The position numbers and the translations under genes are program-made. A stretch of 7,537 bases of DNA from Synechococcaceae cyanobacterium RL_1_2 (GTDB lineage: Bacteria > Cyanobacteriota > Cyanobacteriia > Cyanobacteriales > JAAUPO01): assembly GCA_012033095.1 (NCBI GenBank), contig JAAUPO010000102.1, positions 1-7,537 of the forward strand, read 5' to 3'. Shown here piece by piece: positions 1 through 5,813 of this stretch (the stretch's first letter is position 1; each line of letters opens with the position of its first letter). Below the pieces are notes generated by a model. The model ran no database searches, had not been told where the DNA came from, and saw only the letters and a program-made list of their open reading frames with translations.

Positions 1-1929
1 CGGTGCAACGCAATCTACACCTCCTCCTTCGTAACGAACTTTTTGATCGGTTTGGGGCCGTAAACTGGGGTATAAACTTTGATGGATTTTTTGGGCTTTG
101 AGAGCGGGGGAAGCTACGGCTAATTCTTGGAAACTTAACCTGGGGACATAGGCCATTTGGTAATAGACCACGGGCAATAGGAAGTCCGCCAATAACTGGG
201 TATCTTCGAGATCAAATAAGAGATATTCGGCTAGGGTTTTTAAATCCTGCGATCGCCAATGGTGTTGAATTTTTTCATTGGATAGCTCCAATCGTTTATT
301 TTCCCTTAAACCCAAAACTAACACCGAGGACTTGAGATTATAACTTTGTAACTTAGCTGCCTGTTTATCCCAGATACAAATTTGATGGAACGTATCAACT
401 AAATCTGTCCCGGGCCAATGGATCGGGGTAAAGGTAAGGGCTTTGCCGTGGAAACTACTGGCTGAGATGGTTTTTTCTTGCTTGCTAGACCTAAAACTAT
501 GGCTAATCCTGTGATGCTTCCAGCGGGCGATCAGGAATGGGAAATCAAAGTTAAAGCCATTGTGGGTAATCAAGATATCTGGTTGATGGCTCTGTAAATA
601 AACCCAAAATTCATTCAATAATTGGGCTTCATCATCGTTGGTGAAAATAAAACTTTGCCCTAGATGATCCAATATTCCCACCATGATTACGCGATCGCTA
701 TTGGGATCTAACCCCGTGGTTTCAATATCCAGATAGAGTTTGGTCTTGTCTTCATAGGGAGTGAGTTTCGTGGTTGGTTTCCATTGAGGTAACTCAATCT
801 CCGGTATATAATCCAAACTTAACCGCTCCAAATCCACCTCCACCTTGCCCTCCGCGATCGTTAAAGCATTCCTAGGATTAAAACGATCATCAGTAATGGT
901 CGTCAATGTAGTCAGTTTTTCCTGGATCGGTTTATCTATAACGATTTCAGGGGTGACTACGCGATCGTCACTTTTAGTCAGCTTAGTCAATTTTTCCTTA
1001 GAAGTAGCTGAACCCCCTGATCCCATACTGACTACGGGTTGACTACCATTGACGATGGATTGACTACCGTTAGTCAATGGTTCTGAGGCTTGTATATCAG
1101 GCATTACAGGGTAATTACTGACTAATTGACTACCATCATCAACAATCCTAATTTGATATTTAGGATTAGTTGAGGCCTCCCCATTGGATTCAGCTAATCC
1201 TAGGGCCACCACTTCGGTCATAAACTTCCGACAAGCGGCCATTTTGGGTTTATCCTTCGTTGACCACCAGCCCCGCACATGGTTCGCGGTAATCCAACCT
1301 GTTCCCCGAAACCGGCTAACAAATTTATGGATCAGGGCTGATTCCTTATTATCCGTAATCCCCATATGGGCATAAAGAACCCTACTCTGTCCTAATAACC
1401 ACTCTGTAAACGCGATCGCTTGGGTAACGGTCTGTTCCCCAATCTCGGAACAAGGGTTTTGGCCATGGAAAGCACTATGGGTTAAATGCACAATTAGGGC
1501 AATACGGGCCGCTCTTTCCTTTGTTTTTGGGTATAAAGTTCTAATGGCTGGGGATGGTTCATCGATGGTTAATTGTTCTATCTTGTCGTGCCATTGCTTC
1601 CATACCTTCTTTGCCTCAGGAGTAAATTGATATTCCTGGGGTTCAATGGCCTTTAAATTTTCATATATTTGCCTTAATACATCCGTTAAAACGTAACCTT
1701 TACCATTCGTAGTGAATGGCGTTTTCGTTAAAGGTACATTCACAAAGGAAAACCTAGGCCATAAACCATCTTGGGAATATTCATCTTTCTCAAAGATAGT
1801 TTGGATTACAGAAGGTTGTATTCCTCCTAAGATGCTAATGGCACTATGGGGAACGGATACCCGGCCAGTACTTTTACGATTAATTTTGAACGGGCCCCCA
1901 TCATATAAACTTAACCATTTGGTGCGATC
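1..1929 (-). CDS. C-terminal part of the Rep protein: end of DUF3987, winged helix, linker, PolB-type 3'-5' exonuclease; open at window edge
   Basis: An uninterrupted frame of 643 codons runs off the left edge. It begins by completing the DUF3987 domain (DRTKWLSLYDGGPFKI, then ISILGGIQP and WPRFSFVNVP). A winged-helix-like segment follows at about 1360-1180 (ITDNKESALIHKF, GWITANHVRGWW). Next is a Ser/Thr/Gln/Asn-rich linker (about 1140-840). A DnaQ-like exonuclease of the DNA polymerase B type comes last. Exo I is LYLDIETTGLDP (Asp 729-727, Glu 723-721), Exo II is THNGFNFDFPFL (Asn 561, Asp 546), and Exo III is YLLFD (Tyr 225, Asp 213). The DTFHQICIWDKQ...SYNLKSSVLVLGL block between Exo II and III also fits family B. 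The last visible residues, VRYEGGGVDCVAP, match the YxGG element that precedes the polymerase palm. The exonuclease is near certain; a PolB palm further left is inferred. An alternative is a stand-alone RNase H-like exonuclease fusion with no polymerase. Confidence 0.8.
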
Positions 1930-2234
1930 GCCCCTTTTCCACCTCGATACATATCCATGGACTCGAAAAAGTAGCGTAATTCATCACTGACATAAACTAA
2001 ACCACAATCAGGATGGTGTTTGATGACCTCCCCCAGGGCCTCCATGGTGAAATCAGACAGATAAAACTCCCTTGGGGGGATTGGTTTTTCTGGTTTCTCT
2101 CCCCGTTCATTTTTCTTTTGATTTTCCCAATGGGCCAATTGCTGCTTGTATTCGGTTTCTTGTTCAGCAAACCGTTGATCAATTACTTCCTGTAGTTGAT
2201 TTAATGGAGCCATTAAGGCCTTGATAATCGGACT
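1911..2234 (-). CDS. Middle segment of the Rep protein: DUF3987 core with Walker B-like motif (shifted frame)
   Basis: This roughly 100-codon stretch is in a different frame from the pieces on both sides. It starts immediately after the A9 run as SPIIKALMAPLNQLQEVID, which is what should follow the Walker A lysines in DUF3987 proteins. It continues through a charged helical segment (about 2180-2090) to FYLSDFTMEALGEVI, the Walker B-like GLVYVSDEL (hydrophobic strand then Asp-Glu, about 2015-1990) and FESMDMYRGGKGA. The frame then hits TAA at 1913-1911, but homology leaves it earlier: the expected GKGxDRxxWLSLYDG motif is obtained only by moving to the frame of the next piece near 1930. An ATG at 2213 has no ribosome binding site and falls inside the conserved fold, so this is not an independent gene. 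It is an internal piece of the interrupted replication gene. Confidence 0.72.
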   Translation of the reverse strand, partial: SPIIKALMAPLNQLQEVIDQRFAEQETEYKQQLAHWENQKKNERGEKPEKPIPPREFYLSDFTMEALGEVIKHHPDCGLVYVSDELRYFFESMDMYRGGKGAIAPNG

Positions 2235-3384
2235 TTTTTTTTGTCCCGGATTCGCCCACTAAACCAATCCAGACCACAGCAACAGCCTTATGATTGGTAA
2301 ATTTATTAATGATTAACCTGGTTTTGGAGTGAATTAAAGAAGCCAAGATGGGCAATAATGCGCAAATATAAACCTCCACTGGTAAATTCATCTGGTGAGC
2401 TAACTCCCCTAGGGGTTCATAAATCCCATCTACAAGTAACTGGGGTTTGTTGGCTTGTTCGAGGTTAATTAATTCTCCAAGTTGTTGCTCTACATTTTCT
2501 GCATCTTCATCGTGGGCTGATGGGCTGATGTGAGTAGAACTATCCCTTGCCTTACCTTGCCATCCATTCTGTTTGGCTAGGTCACCAAGACTGGCAACGG
2601 TAACAGGATTACTTTTGTCGTCTTTAATATGCTCCCAAACTTCATCAAATCCTTTATCTGTATGCTTTTCGCTGGTCATTGACCAAATCAAAGCGATCTC
2701 TTTTTCTACTTCGGCATGATGGAGGGCAAATAAAATGTTTCTCCAGGTTGTCCAATCTAAATCGTGATTAACACACCAAGGCAAATAATCTAATGCCCAT
2801 TCGCGATCGGTCCAATCTTTCCTCGGCTTTTGCATCAAATGACTAAAGGTAAGCATTGCCCGAATTATCCACATCGGGGCAGATTGAATGGTTATTTCCT
2901 TCGGTGAACAACCTGAAATAAAGCCATAACCTTCGGTTTGAGGGTGTGCTCCTAAAAATACGGATTGTAAATTATTCCACCTCAATTCAATTTGTTCATT
3001 CCCTACCTCAGTAAGCCATTTAGTCGTTTTGGTAAATTTCCAAAATACTTGAGGGATTAGGTACAGTATTTGGTAATGGCCTTGTTTTCCGCTGCTGAAC
3101 TTAATGCTTGGGGATAAGGCTTGATCCGTCGGTAACCCTAACTTTTTTGTAAGGTAAGAGTCACAACTTTCGCCATCATGATCCACCGCCACAATTCCAC
3201 CGGATATTTGTCCTGTGAGCAGACCGATCGCTTTACACCTCCCCGTCTGTATTTCTTGAATTAAGCAATCTCGATCAATTGGAACTTTCCAAGTAGGAGT
3301 AATTGGATCTGGTTTCCATCGGGTAGGAATTTTTGGTCTGGGTGATAGGGTTTCTTCTCTTTGGTAACACAGCATAATTGCCAA
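2179..3384 (-). CDS. N-terminal part of the Rep protein: PrimPol, PriCT-like domain and DUF3987 up to the P-loop
   Basis: Numbering runs from the first possible start in this frame, a TTG at 3384 with no ribosome binding site. The true start is probably ATG 3437 in another frame. Residues about 20-175 are an archaeo-eukaryotic primase/PrimPol domain. The metal-binding motif is GGIVAVDHDG (Asp68, Asp70), the second motif is SGKQGHYQILY (His103), and the third is QIELRW (Glu133), followed by FLGAHPQTEGYGF. Residues about 192-275 (REWALDYLPWC...WTTWRNILFAL...GFDEVWEHI) fit a PriCT primase C-terminal helical domain. From about 315 (LVDGIYEPLGELAHQMNLP...SLIHSKTRL) DUF3987 begins, with the P-loop GLVGESGTKK at 374-383. 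The final 18 codons after Lys384, down to the stop at 2181-2179, are out-of-frame sequence following the A9 run and are not part of the natural protein. The product would synthesise primers and load or unwind DNA for element replication. Confidence 0.8.
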   Translation of the reverse strand: MAIMLCYQREETLSPRPKIPTRWKPDPITPTWKVPIDRDCLIQEIQTGRCKAIGLLTGQISGGIVAVDHDGESCDSYLTKKLGLPTDQALSPSIKFSSGKQGHYQILYLIPQVFWKFTKTTKWLTEVGNEQIELRWNNLQSVFLGAHPQTEGYGFISGCSPKEITIQSAPMWIIRAMLTFSHLMQKPRKDWTDREWALDYLPWCVNHDLDWTTWRNILFALHHAEVEKEIALIWSMTSEKHTDKGFDEVWEHIKDDKSNPVTVASLGDLAKQNGWQGKARDSSTHISPSAHDEDAENVEQQLGELINLEQANKPQLLVDGIYEPLGELAHQMNLPVEVYICALLPILASLIHSKTRLIINKFTNHKAVAVVWIGLVGESGTKKKSDYQGLNGSIKSTTGSN

Positions 3385-3437
3385 TGATCAGGAATGCTCC
3401 CGGCCTTGAAATCCGAGAGTAATTTTATCTTGCTCAT
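3331..3437 (-). CDS. True N-terminus of the Rep protein (first ~36 codons, own frame)
   Basis: ATG at 3437-3435 opens a frame reading MSKIKLLSDFKAGS, then IPDHWQLCCVTKEKKPYHPD. This is the 'hydrophobic-Trp-x-Leu...Val...Lys-x-Pro' opening typical of PrimPol domains. A strong ribosome binding site, GGGAGGTGG, sits just upstream, and the ATG overlaps the TGA of the HTH gene as ATGA. The long PrimPol frame used by the next piece is closed upstream by TGA at 3390-3388, so it lacks this conserved opening. The frame change must fall between about 3350 and 3320. The AAAAA run at 3334-3330 is the simplest site, because one more A would join PYHPDQK directly to IPTRWKPDPITPTW. Past the switch this frame degenerates and ends at a TAA about 19 codons on. 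Confidence 0.6.
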
Positions 3438-3724
3438 TTTCCACCTCCCTTAACGGCTTGGACGGGGGAGGGTTTACGGCCAGATTTTTTAGGTTTATTG
3501 CTGGGGAGAGAGGTTAAATAATTCTCAATTGCTTTTTGGTGGGAATTGGGATCGTGTTGATTAACTAACCAATCCATTACCAAATCATGATTGTAAACAA
3601 TCTTACGACTACCAACTCTAACCCAATGAATATTTTCAATCCACTGACCGGAAAGCCTTAACCGTTTTAAGGTGGAAGCGGATAGACCGATCTTCTGAAT
3701 GATTTCTTGTTTATTAGAAAACAT
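3434..3724 (-). CDS. Small HTH protein, likely excisionase (Xis/AlpA-like) or element regulator
   Basis: This is a 96-residue basic protein. Residues 5-24 (KQEIIQKIGLSASTLKRLRL) form a helix-turn-helix. The wing WVRVGSRKIVY and the helix NHDLVMDWLV at 34-54 complete a MerR/excisionase-like winged helix. The C-terminus from about 74 is Lys/Pro/Gly-rich (NKPKKSGRKP) and probably disordered, binding DNA non-specifically. Size, fold and position between an integrase and a replication protein fit a recombination directionality factor. A transcriptional repressor of the operon is equally possible, and some excisionases do both. The ATG at 3724 is preceded by an A-rich leader rather than a clear ribosome binding site. 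A perfect inverted repeat lies 26 bp upstream and could be its operator. The gene ends inside the ribosome binding site and start of the Rep gene. Confidence 0.65.
   Translation of the reverse strand: MFSNKQEIIQKIGLSASTLKRLRLSGQWIENIHWVRVGSRKIVYNHDLVMDWLVNQHDPNSHQKAIENYLTSLPSNKPKKSGRKPSPVQAVKGGGK
3435..3448 (-). promoter_or_regulatory. Shine-Dalgarno and ATGA start/stop overlap coupling the HTH gene to the Rep gene
   Basis: On the minus strand the last codons of the HTH gene contain AGGGAGGTGG, a near-ideal Shine-Dalgarno, then AAA and ATGA. The TGA stop of the HTH gene and the ATG of the Rep gene share two bases. This decides the Rep start at 3437 over the TTG at 3384, and implies translational coupling within one operon. 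Confidence 0.75.
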
Positions 3725-3749
3725 TTTTTAATTTTTTTTCTTGATGGGT

Positions 3750-3769
3750 AATAGCTCACCGCAGCTATT
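3750..3769. promoter_or_regulatory. Perfect inverted repeat upstream of the HTH gene, candidate operator
   Basis: AATAGCT, six bases, AGCTATT: two perfect 7-bp arms ending 26 bp before the HTH-gene ATG. No T-run follows on either strand, so it does not look like a terminator. The position suits a dimeric repressor controlling the HTH-Rep operon, possibly the HTH protein itself. This is inferred from symmetry and position only. Confidence 0.45.
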
Positions 3770-3795
3770 GTTTGACGAAAGCCCAACAAGACGAA

Positions 3796-3874
3796 GACGA
3801 CTTGAAATCCATACAGGGCGATCGTCCCAATTTTCACTGGGCGAAGAAAAACTGTATTAAGAAATCAAGTCGTC
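3796..3874. repeat. Long two-step inverted repeat (79 bp), possible structured RNA or replication/regulatory site
   Basis: The outer arms GACGACTTGA (3796-3805) and TCAAGTCGTC (3865-3874) are a perfect 10-bp inverted repeat. Inside them ATACAG (3811-3816) and CTGTAT (3852-3857) pair perfectly, separated from the outer stem by an asymmetric internal loop. The apical 35 bases contain GGGCGATCGTCCC, itself nearly palindromic. The nested arrangement suggests a folded RNA or a protein-binding site such as an origin. No known RNA family is recognised. A weak plus-strand ORF crosses the site but does not look coding. Confidence 0.5.
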
Positions 3875-4257
3875 TAAATTACGTAAGATGCCTTAGAAAA
3901 AAACCTGAGACGATCAAGATAAAAGACGCTTGCACTTCGATGAGAGATAAACTCTACTGTTTCCAGCGGTGAAGTACAACACAGACTTACACTCTACGAA
4001 CAAGATAAATCTAAAACTGAATATTAATCATAAATTAATCGTAATGTATGACTATATTCTGGAATTCCTCACCTAAATAAACGGATGGGAAGATGTTGTT
4101 CCAATTGATTTAGATAAATCATTAAAAACTTTTTCTAGTAAGCTTTTAGCATAGACATTATAACGTATGAAAAATCAAGTTGGGTCTAGATAGCCAAAAT
4201 TTATCTAATCCAATATTTGAAAGAATCCAACCAGGGCCTTGTCTGTAGATAAAGCCA

Positions 4258-5451
4258 TTAATCAATGGGTTTTAAACTAATCATCTTTAAAAAATCAGCG
4301 TAATGTTTTTGGATCATGTAGACGCTGGTATCACACCATTGAGCAATGATATATTCGGGAATTCCTTTAAGAATTTGAACAGTAATAAAGGTGTCCCGGC
4401 ATTGGTATGGCGTAGTTTTTACTTTAATCGGGTCTACGATCCTCTTCCATGCGTTATGAGAGAAATTATTGTAGTTAATCGGTTTACCTTTTGGTGATGG
4501 AAACACCAGGGAATCCTGTTCACATTCATCCGACTTTAACTTACTCAATAATTTTTTCAACCTTTCAGAGCAAGGAAACAGGCGTTGTTTGTTGTTTTTT
4601 GAATTTTCAACTCTTATGGGCCTTCCTACCCCGGCCATTGTAATTGCTTCCGCAAATTTAACTGTATGGCAATCCTTGGCGACATTGATCCAACGTAATC
4701 CGATCGCTTCAGATGGTCTACATCCGGTCAAGAATAAAAATTCAACAAAAGGTGCGTAATGATAATAGGAATAACCGGTAAAACCTTTACCATTCCAATT
4801 CCCTCTATGGTTCTGAAACTTTTCAATGATTAGGTCTCTTTCCTCCTCTGTGAAGGCATTTGGCTGGGGATTTTTTTGATAGTTTGGTTTTGGCATTTCG
4901 GTTGCCATACCTTCAAAGGGGTTAGAGCTAACGATTTTATGTTTGAGTCCCCAACGACAAGCCGCATTTAGCTGGATCAAAAGTCGTCTGGTTTGATCCG
5001 CCGTTGTAATTTTTTGTAATTCAGTTTTTACTTCTAAGGCTGCTGTGATGGGTAACGGTGCAATTTTGGTTAAAATACGGGCTAGGTTTTGGCGATCGCC
5101 TAAAGTTGTTATCTTCCACGAGCTTTGTTTATATTCAATATATTGTTTCAAAATATCTTGAACAGTAGGAAGTTGTTTGGTGGTAGTATTCGCGTCATTT
5201 TGATCAATGTTGGCTTTTATTTGGGGTTTATATTTATTCAAACTATGGTCAAAATTACCTGAAACAATATCGAGATATATTTCCTCAGCTTTTCTCTTAG
5301 CCGCAATTTGGTTCGTTGGAGTGTCTGGTAAGCCCATACTGAGATAATGGCGTTTTTCTGCATGGCGAAATCTAAGCTGTAACCGTCCGTTGGAAGCGAT
5401 GATTTTAACCGTCCCTTTAGGGGCTTTGCCTGAAGGCGTTTGTGAATACAT
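4258..5451 (-). CDS. Tyrosine recombinase (site-specific integrase) of the tRNA-Gly element
   Basis: The product is 397 residues, a normal size for a phage/ICE-type tyrosine integrase. Residues about 13-65 (GTVKIIASNGRLQLRFRH...YLSMGLPDTPTN) look like an N-terminal arm-binding domain. Residues about 95-185 are the SAM-like core-binding domain (TVQDILKQYIEYK...NAACRWGLKHKIVSSNPF). The catalytic domain follows: Arg245 in LTGCRPSEAIGLRW, Lys285 or Lys288 in the beta-hairpin, Arg352 in TPYQCRDTF, Trp372 in AQWCDTS, and the nucleophile Tyr384 in KHYADF. The usual HxxRH box is YQCRD here, so both histidine positions are replaced (Tyr349, Asp353). The ATG at 5451 is the first in frame and has no clear ribosome binding site. 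The gene lies 3' of tRNA-Gly with its start 178 bp from the tRNA end, the classic arrangement for integration into a tRNA 3' end. Confidence 0.92.
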   Translation of the reverse strand: MYSQTPSGKAPKGTVKIIASNGRLQLRFRHAEKRHYLSMGLPDTPTNQIAAKRKAEEIYLDIVSGNFDHSLNKYKPQIKANIDQNDANTTTKQLPTVQDILKQYIEYKQSSWKITTLGDRQNLARILTKIAPLPITAALEVKTELQKITTADQTRRLLIQLNAACRWGLKHKIVSSNPFEGMATEMPKPNYQKNPQPNAFTEEERDLIIEKFQNHRGNWNGKGFTGYSYYHYAPFVEFLFLTGCRPSEAIGLRWINVAKDCHTVKFAEAITMAGVGRPIRVENSKNNKQRLFPCSERLKKLLSKLKSDECEQDSLVFPSPKGKPINYNNFSHNAWKRIVDPIKVKTTPYQCRDTFITVQILKGIPEYIIAQWCDTSVYMIQKHYADFLKMISLKPID

Positions 5452-5475
5452 GCGGTGTGCAAATGGATATTGCTC

Positions 5476-5497
5476 TTACACCCAAATTACACCCAAA
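5476..5497. repeat. Perfect tandem 11-bp repeat upstream of the integrase, candidate arm-type site
   Basis: TTACACCCAAA occurs twice with no gap and is followed by TTTT. The period is about one helical turn, so two protein monomers would sit on the same DNA face. It lies 25-46 bp upstream of the integrase start and between it and the tRNA. This fits arm-type integrase or Xis binding, or autoregulation of the integrase gene. Confidence 0.5.
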
Positions 5498-5587
5498 TTT
5501 TGTCTAATGGGACTCAAAATGACCCAACAAAGTGGTGAAAACTAGAAAGGATGAACTAAAAAAATATGTGTTTTTTTGATATGCGAA

Positions 5588-5618
5588 AATCCTCCTAATC
5601 TTTGTAGATAGGGGGATT
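5588..5618 (-). terminator. Stem-loop just downstream of tRNA-Gly, possible terminator
   Basis: On the minus strand AATCCCCCTA and TAGGAGGATT form a 10-bp stem (one G-T pair) with an 11-base loop, starting 11 bases past the tRNA end. Only a short TTTT spans the stem end; a T7 run lies some 25 bases further. It could be a weak intrinsic terminator or a processing signal. Confidence 0.4.
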
Positions 5619-5628
5619 CGACTGCTTA

Positions 5629-5700
5629 AGCGGATGATCGGACTCGAACCGACGACATTCAGCTTGGGAAGCTGACGTTCTACCACTGAACTACACCCGC
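5629..5700 (-). tRNA. tRNA-Gly(CCC)
   Basis: A complete cloverleaf of 72 nt. The acceptor stem GCGGGTG/CATCCGC has seven pairs, one of them G-T. The D-arm is GTTC/GAAC, the anticodon stem TCAGC/GCTGA closes loop TTCCCAA, so the anticodon is CCC, reading GGG. The variable loop is ATGTC, and the T-arm is GTCGG TTCGAGT CCGAT. The discriminator is T, as in bacterial glycine tRNAs, and CCA is not encoded. The gene is intact, so integration of the adjacent element restored its 3' end. It marks the boundary between the element (left) and host DNA (right). Confidence 0.96.
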
Positions 5701-5713
5701 ATGGTGAATTGTG

Positions 5714-5743
5714 ATCATATCCTATGGCCTGCACTTCAAGCAA
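5714..5743 (-). promoter_or_regulatory. Candidate promoter of tRNA-Gly
   Basis: On the minus strand TTGCTT (5743-5738) and TATGAT (5719-5714) are separated by 18 bp and end 13 bp before the mature tRNA. Both are good but not perfect matches to the -35 and -10 consensus. Spacing and position suit a short 5' leader. Confidence 0.45.
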
Positions 5744-5813
5744 AAATTAACGGGCCGCAAAACTAGGCATAATGACAAGCTCGTGAGCCACCACGGGCAA
5801 ATTTTAGTTTAAA

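Larger units (their letters stand above)
1..3437 (-). pseudogene. Giant element replication protein (PrimPol - DUF3987 helicase - PolB-type exonuclease/polymerase), partial, three frameshifts
   Basis: This is one conceptual gene of at least about 1,145 codons that leaves the window at its 3' end. Domain order is AEP primase/PrimPol, PriCT-like, DUF3987 P-loop ATPase, winged-helix-like segment, polar linker, then family-B-polymerase-type 3'-5' exonuclease. The likely start is ATG at 3437-3435, which overlaps the stop of the upstream HTH gene. The reading frame switches near 3330, at the A9 run 2242-2234, and near 1931-1938; the first and last long segments share one frame. Homology-like sequence continues straight across each switch and no stop codon interrupts the correct frames, so the gene is either freshly broken, mis-sequenced at homopolymers, or expressed by slippage. 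Its inferred role is replication of the integrated element after excision. The identity of the domains is well supported; whether the gene is functional is not. The pieces are described separately below. Confidence 0.72.
3725..4257. other. 533-bp non-coding gap between the integrase and HTH genes
   Basis: No convincing gene is visible here on either strand. The right-hand part (about 3980-4250) is AT-rich and includes a short imperfect direct repeat, ATTAATCATA / ATTAATCGTA, at 4022-4043. The left-hand part carries the operator-like palindrome and the long inverted repeat listed separately. No terminator with a T-tract is seen after the integrase stop. In a compact element a gap this size plausibly holds the operon promoter and the replication origin, but neither can be pinpointed. 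Confidence 0.4.
5452..5650. other. Element-host junction (att region) at the 3' end of tRNA-Gly
   Basis: The DNA between the integrase start and the tRNA T-arm should contain the crossover core, probably within the tRNA 3' end (about 5629-5650), as is usual for tRNA-targeting tyrosine integrases. The region holds the tandem 11-bp repeat, an A7/T7 inverted repeat (5558-5577) likely to bend DNA, and the post-tRNA hairpin. No second copy of the tRNA 3' end occurs in this window, so the other att site must lie beyond the left edge. Confidence 0.5.

Noticed and set aside
845..1375. Plus-strand ORFs at 845-1042 and 1184-1375
   Set aside because: They lie antisense to the continuous, motif-bearing Rep frame and show no domain features.
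1712..2195. Plus-strand ORFs at 1712-1990 and 2013-2195, and minus ORF 1997-2182
   Set aside because: They are shadows of the DUF3987 coding sequence in other frames; the conserved motifs fall in the chosen frames.
2213..2215. -1 ribosomal frameshift at A-AAA-AAG within the A9 run
   Set aside because: The heptamer is a classic -1 slippery site, but the -1 frame stops within a few codons. Restoring the conserved DUF3987 sequence needs a +1 shift or loss of one A.
3772..3972. 66-codon plus-strand ORF starting with TTG
   Set aside because: It has no ribosome binding site and a rare start codon, the composition shows no recognisable fold, and it overlaps the nested inverted repeat, which explains the sequence better.
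4236..4257. Terminator hairpin after the integrase (GGCTTT with AAGGCC)
   Set aside because: The stem is only six pairs with a G-T, has a 10-base loop and is not followed by a T-run.
5238..5743. Minus ORFs at 5238-5462 and 5504-5743
   Set aside because: The first is an out-of-frame shadow of the integrase N-terminus. The second reads through the tRNA gene.
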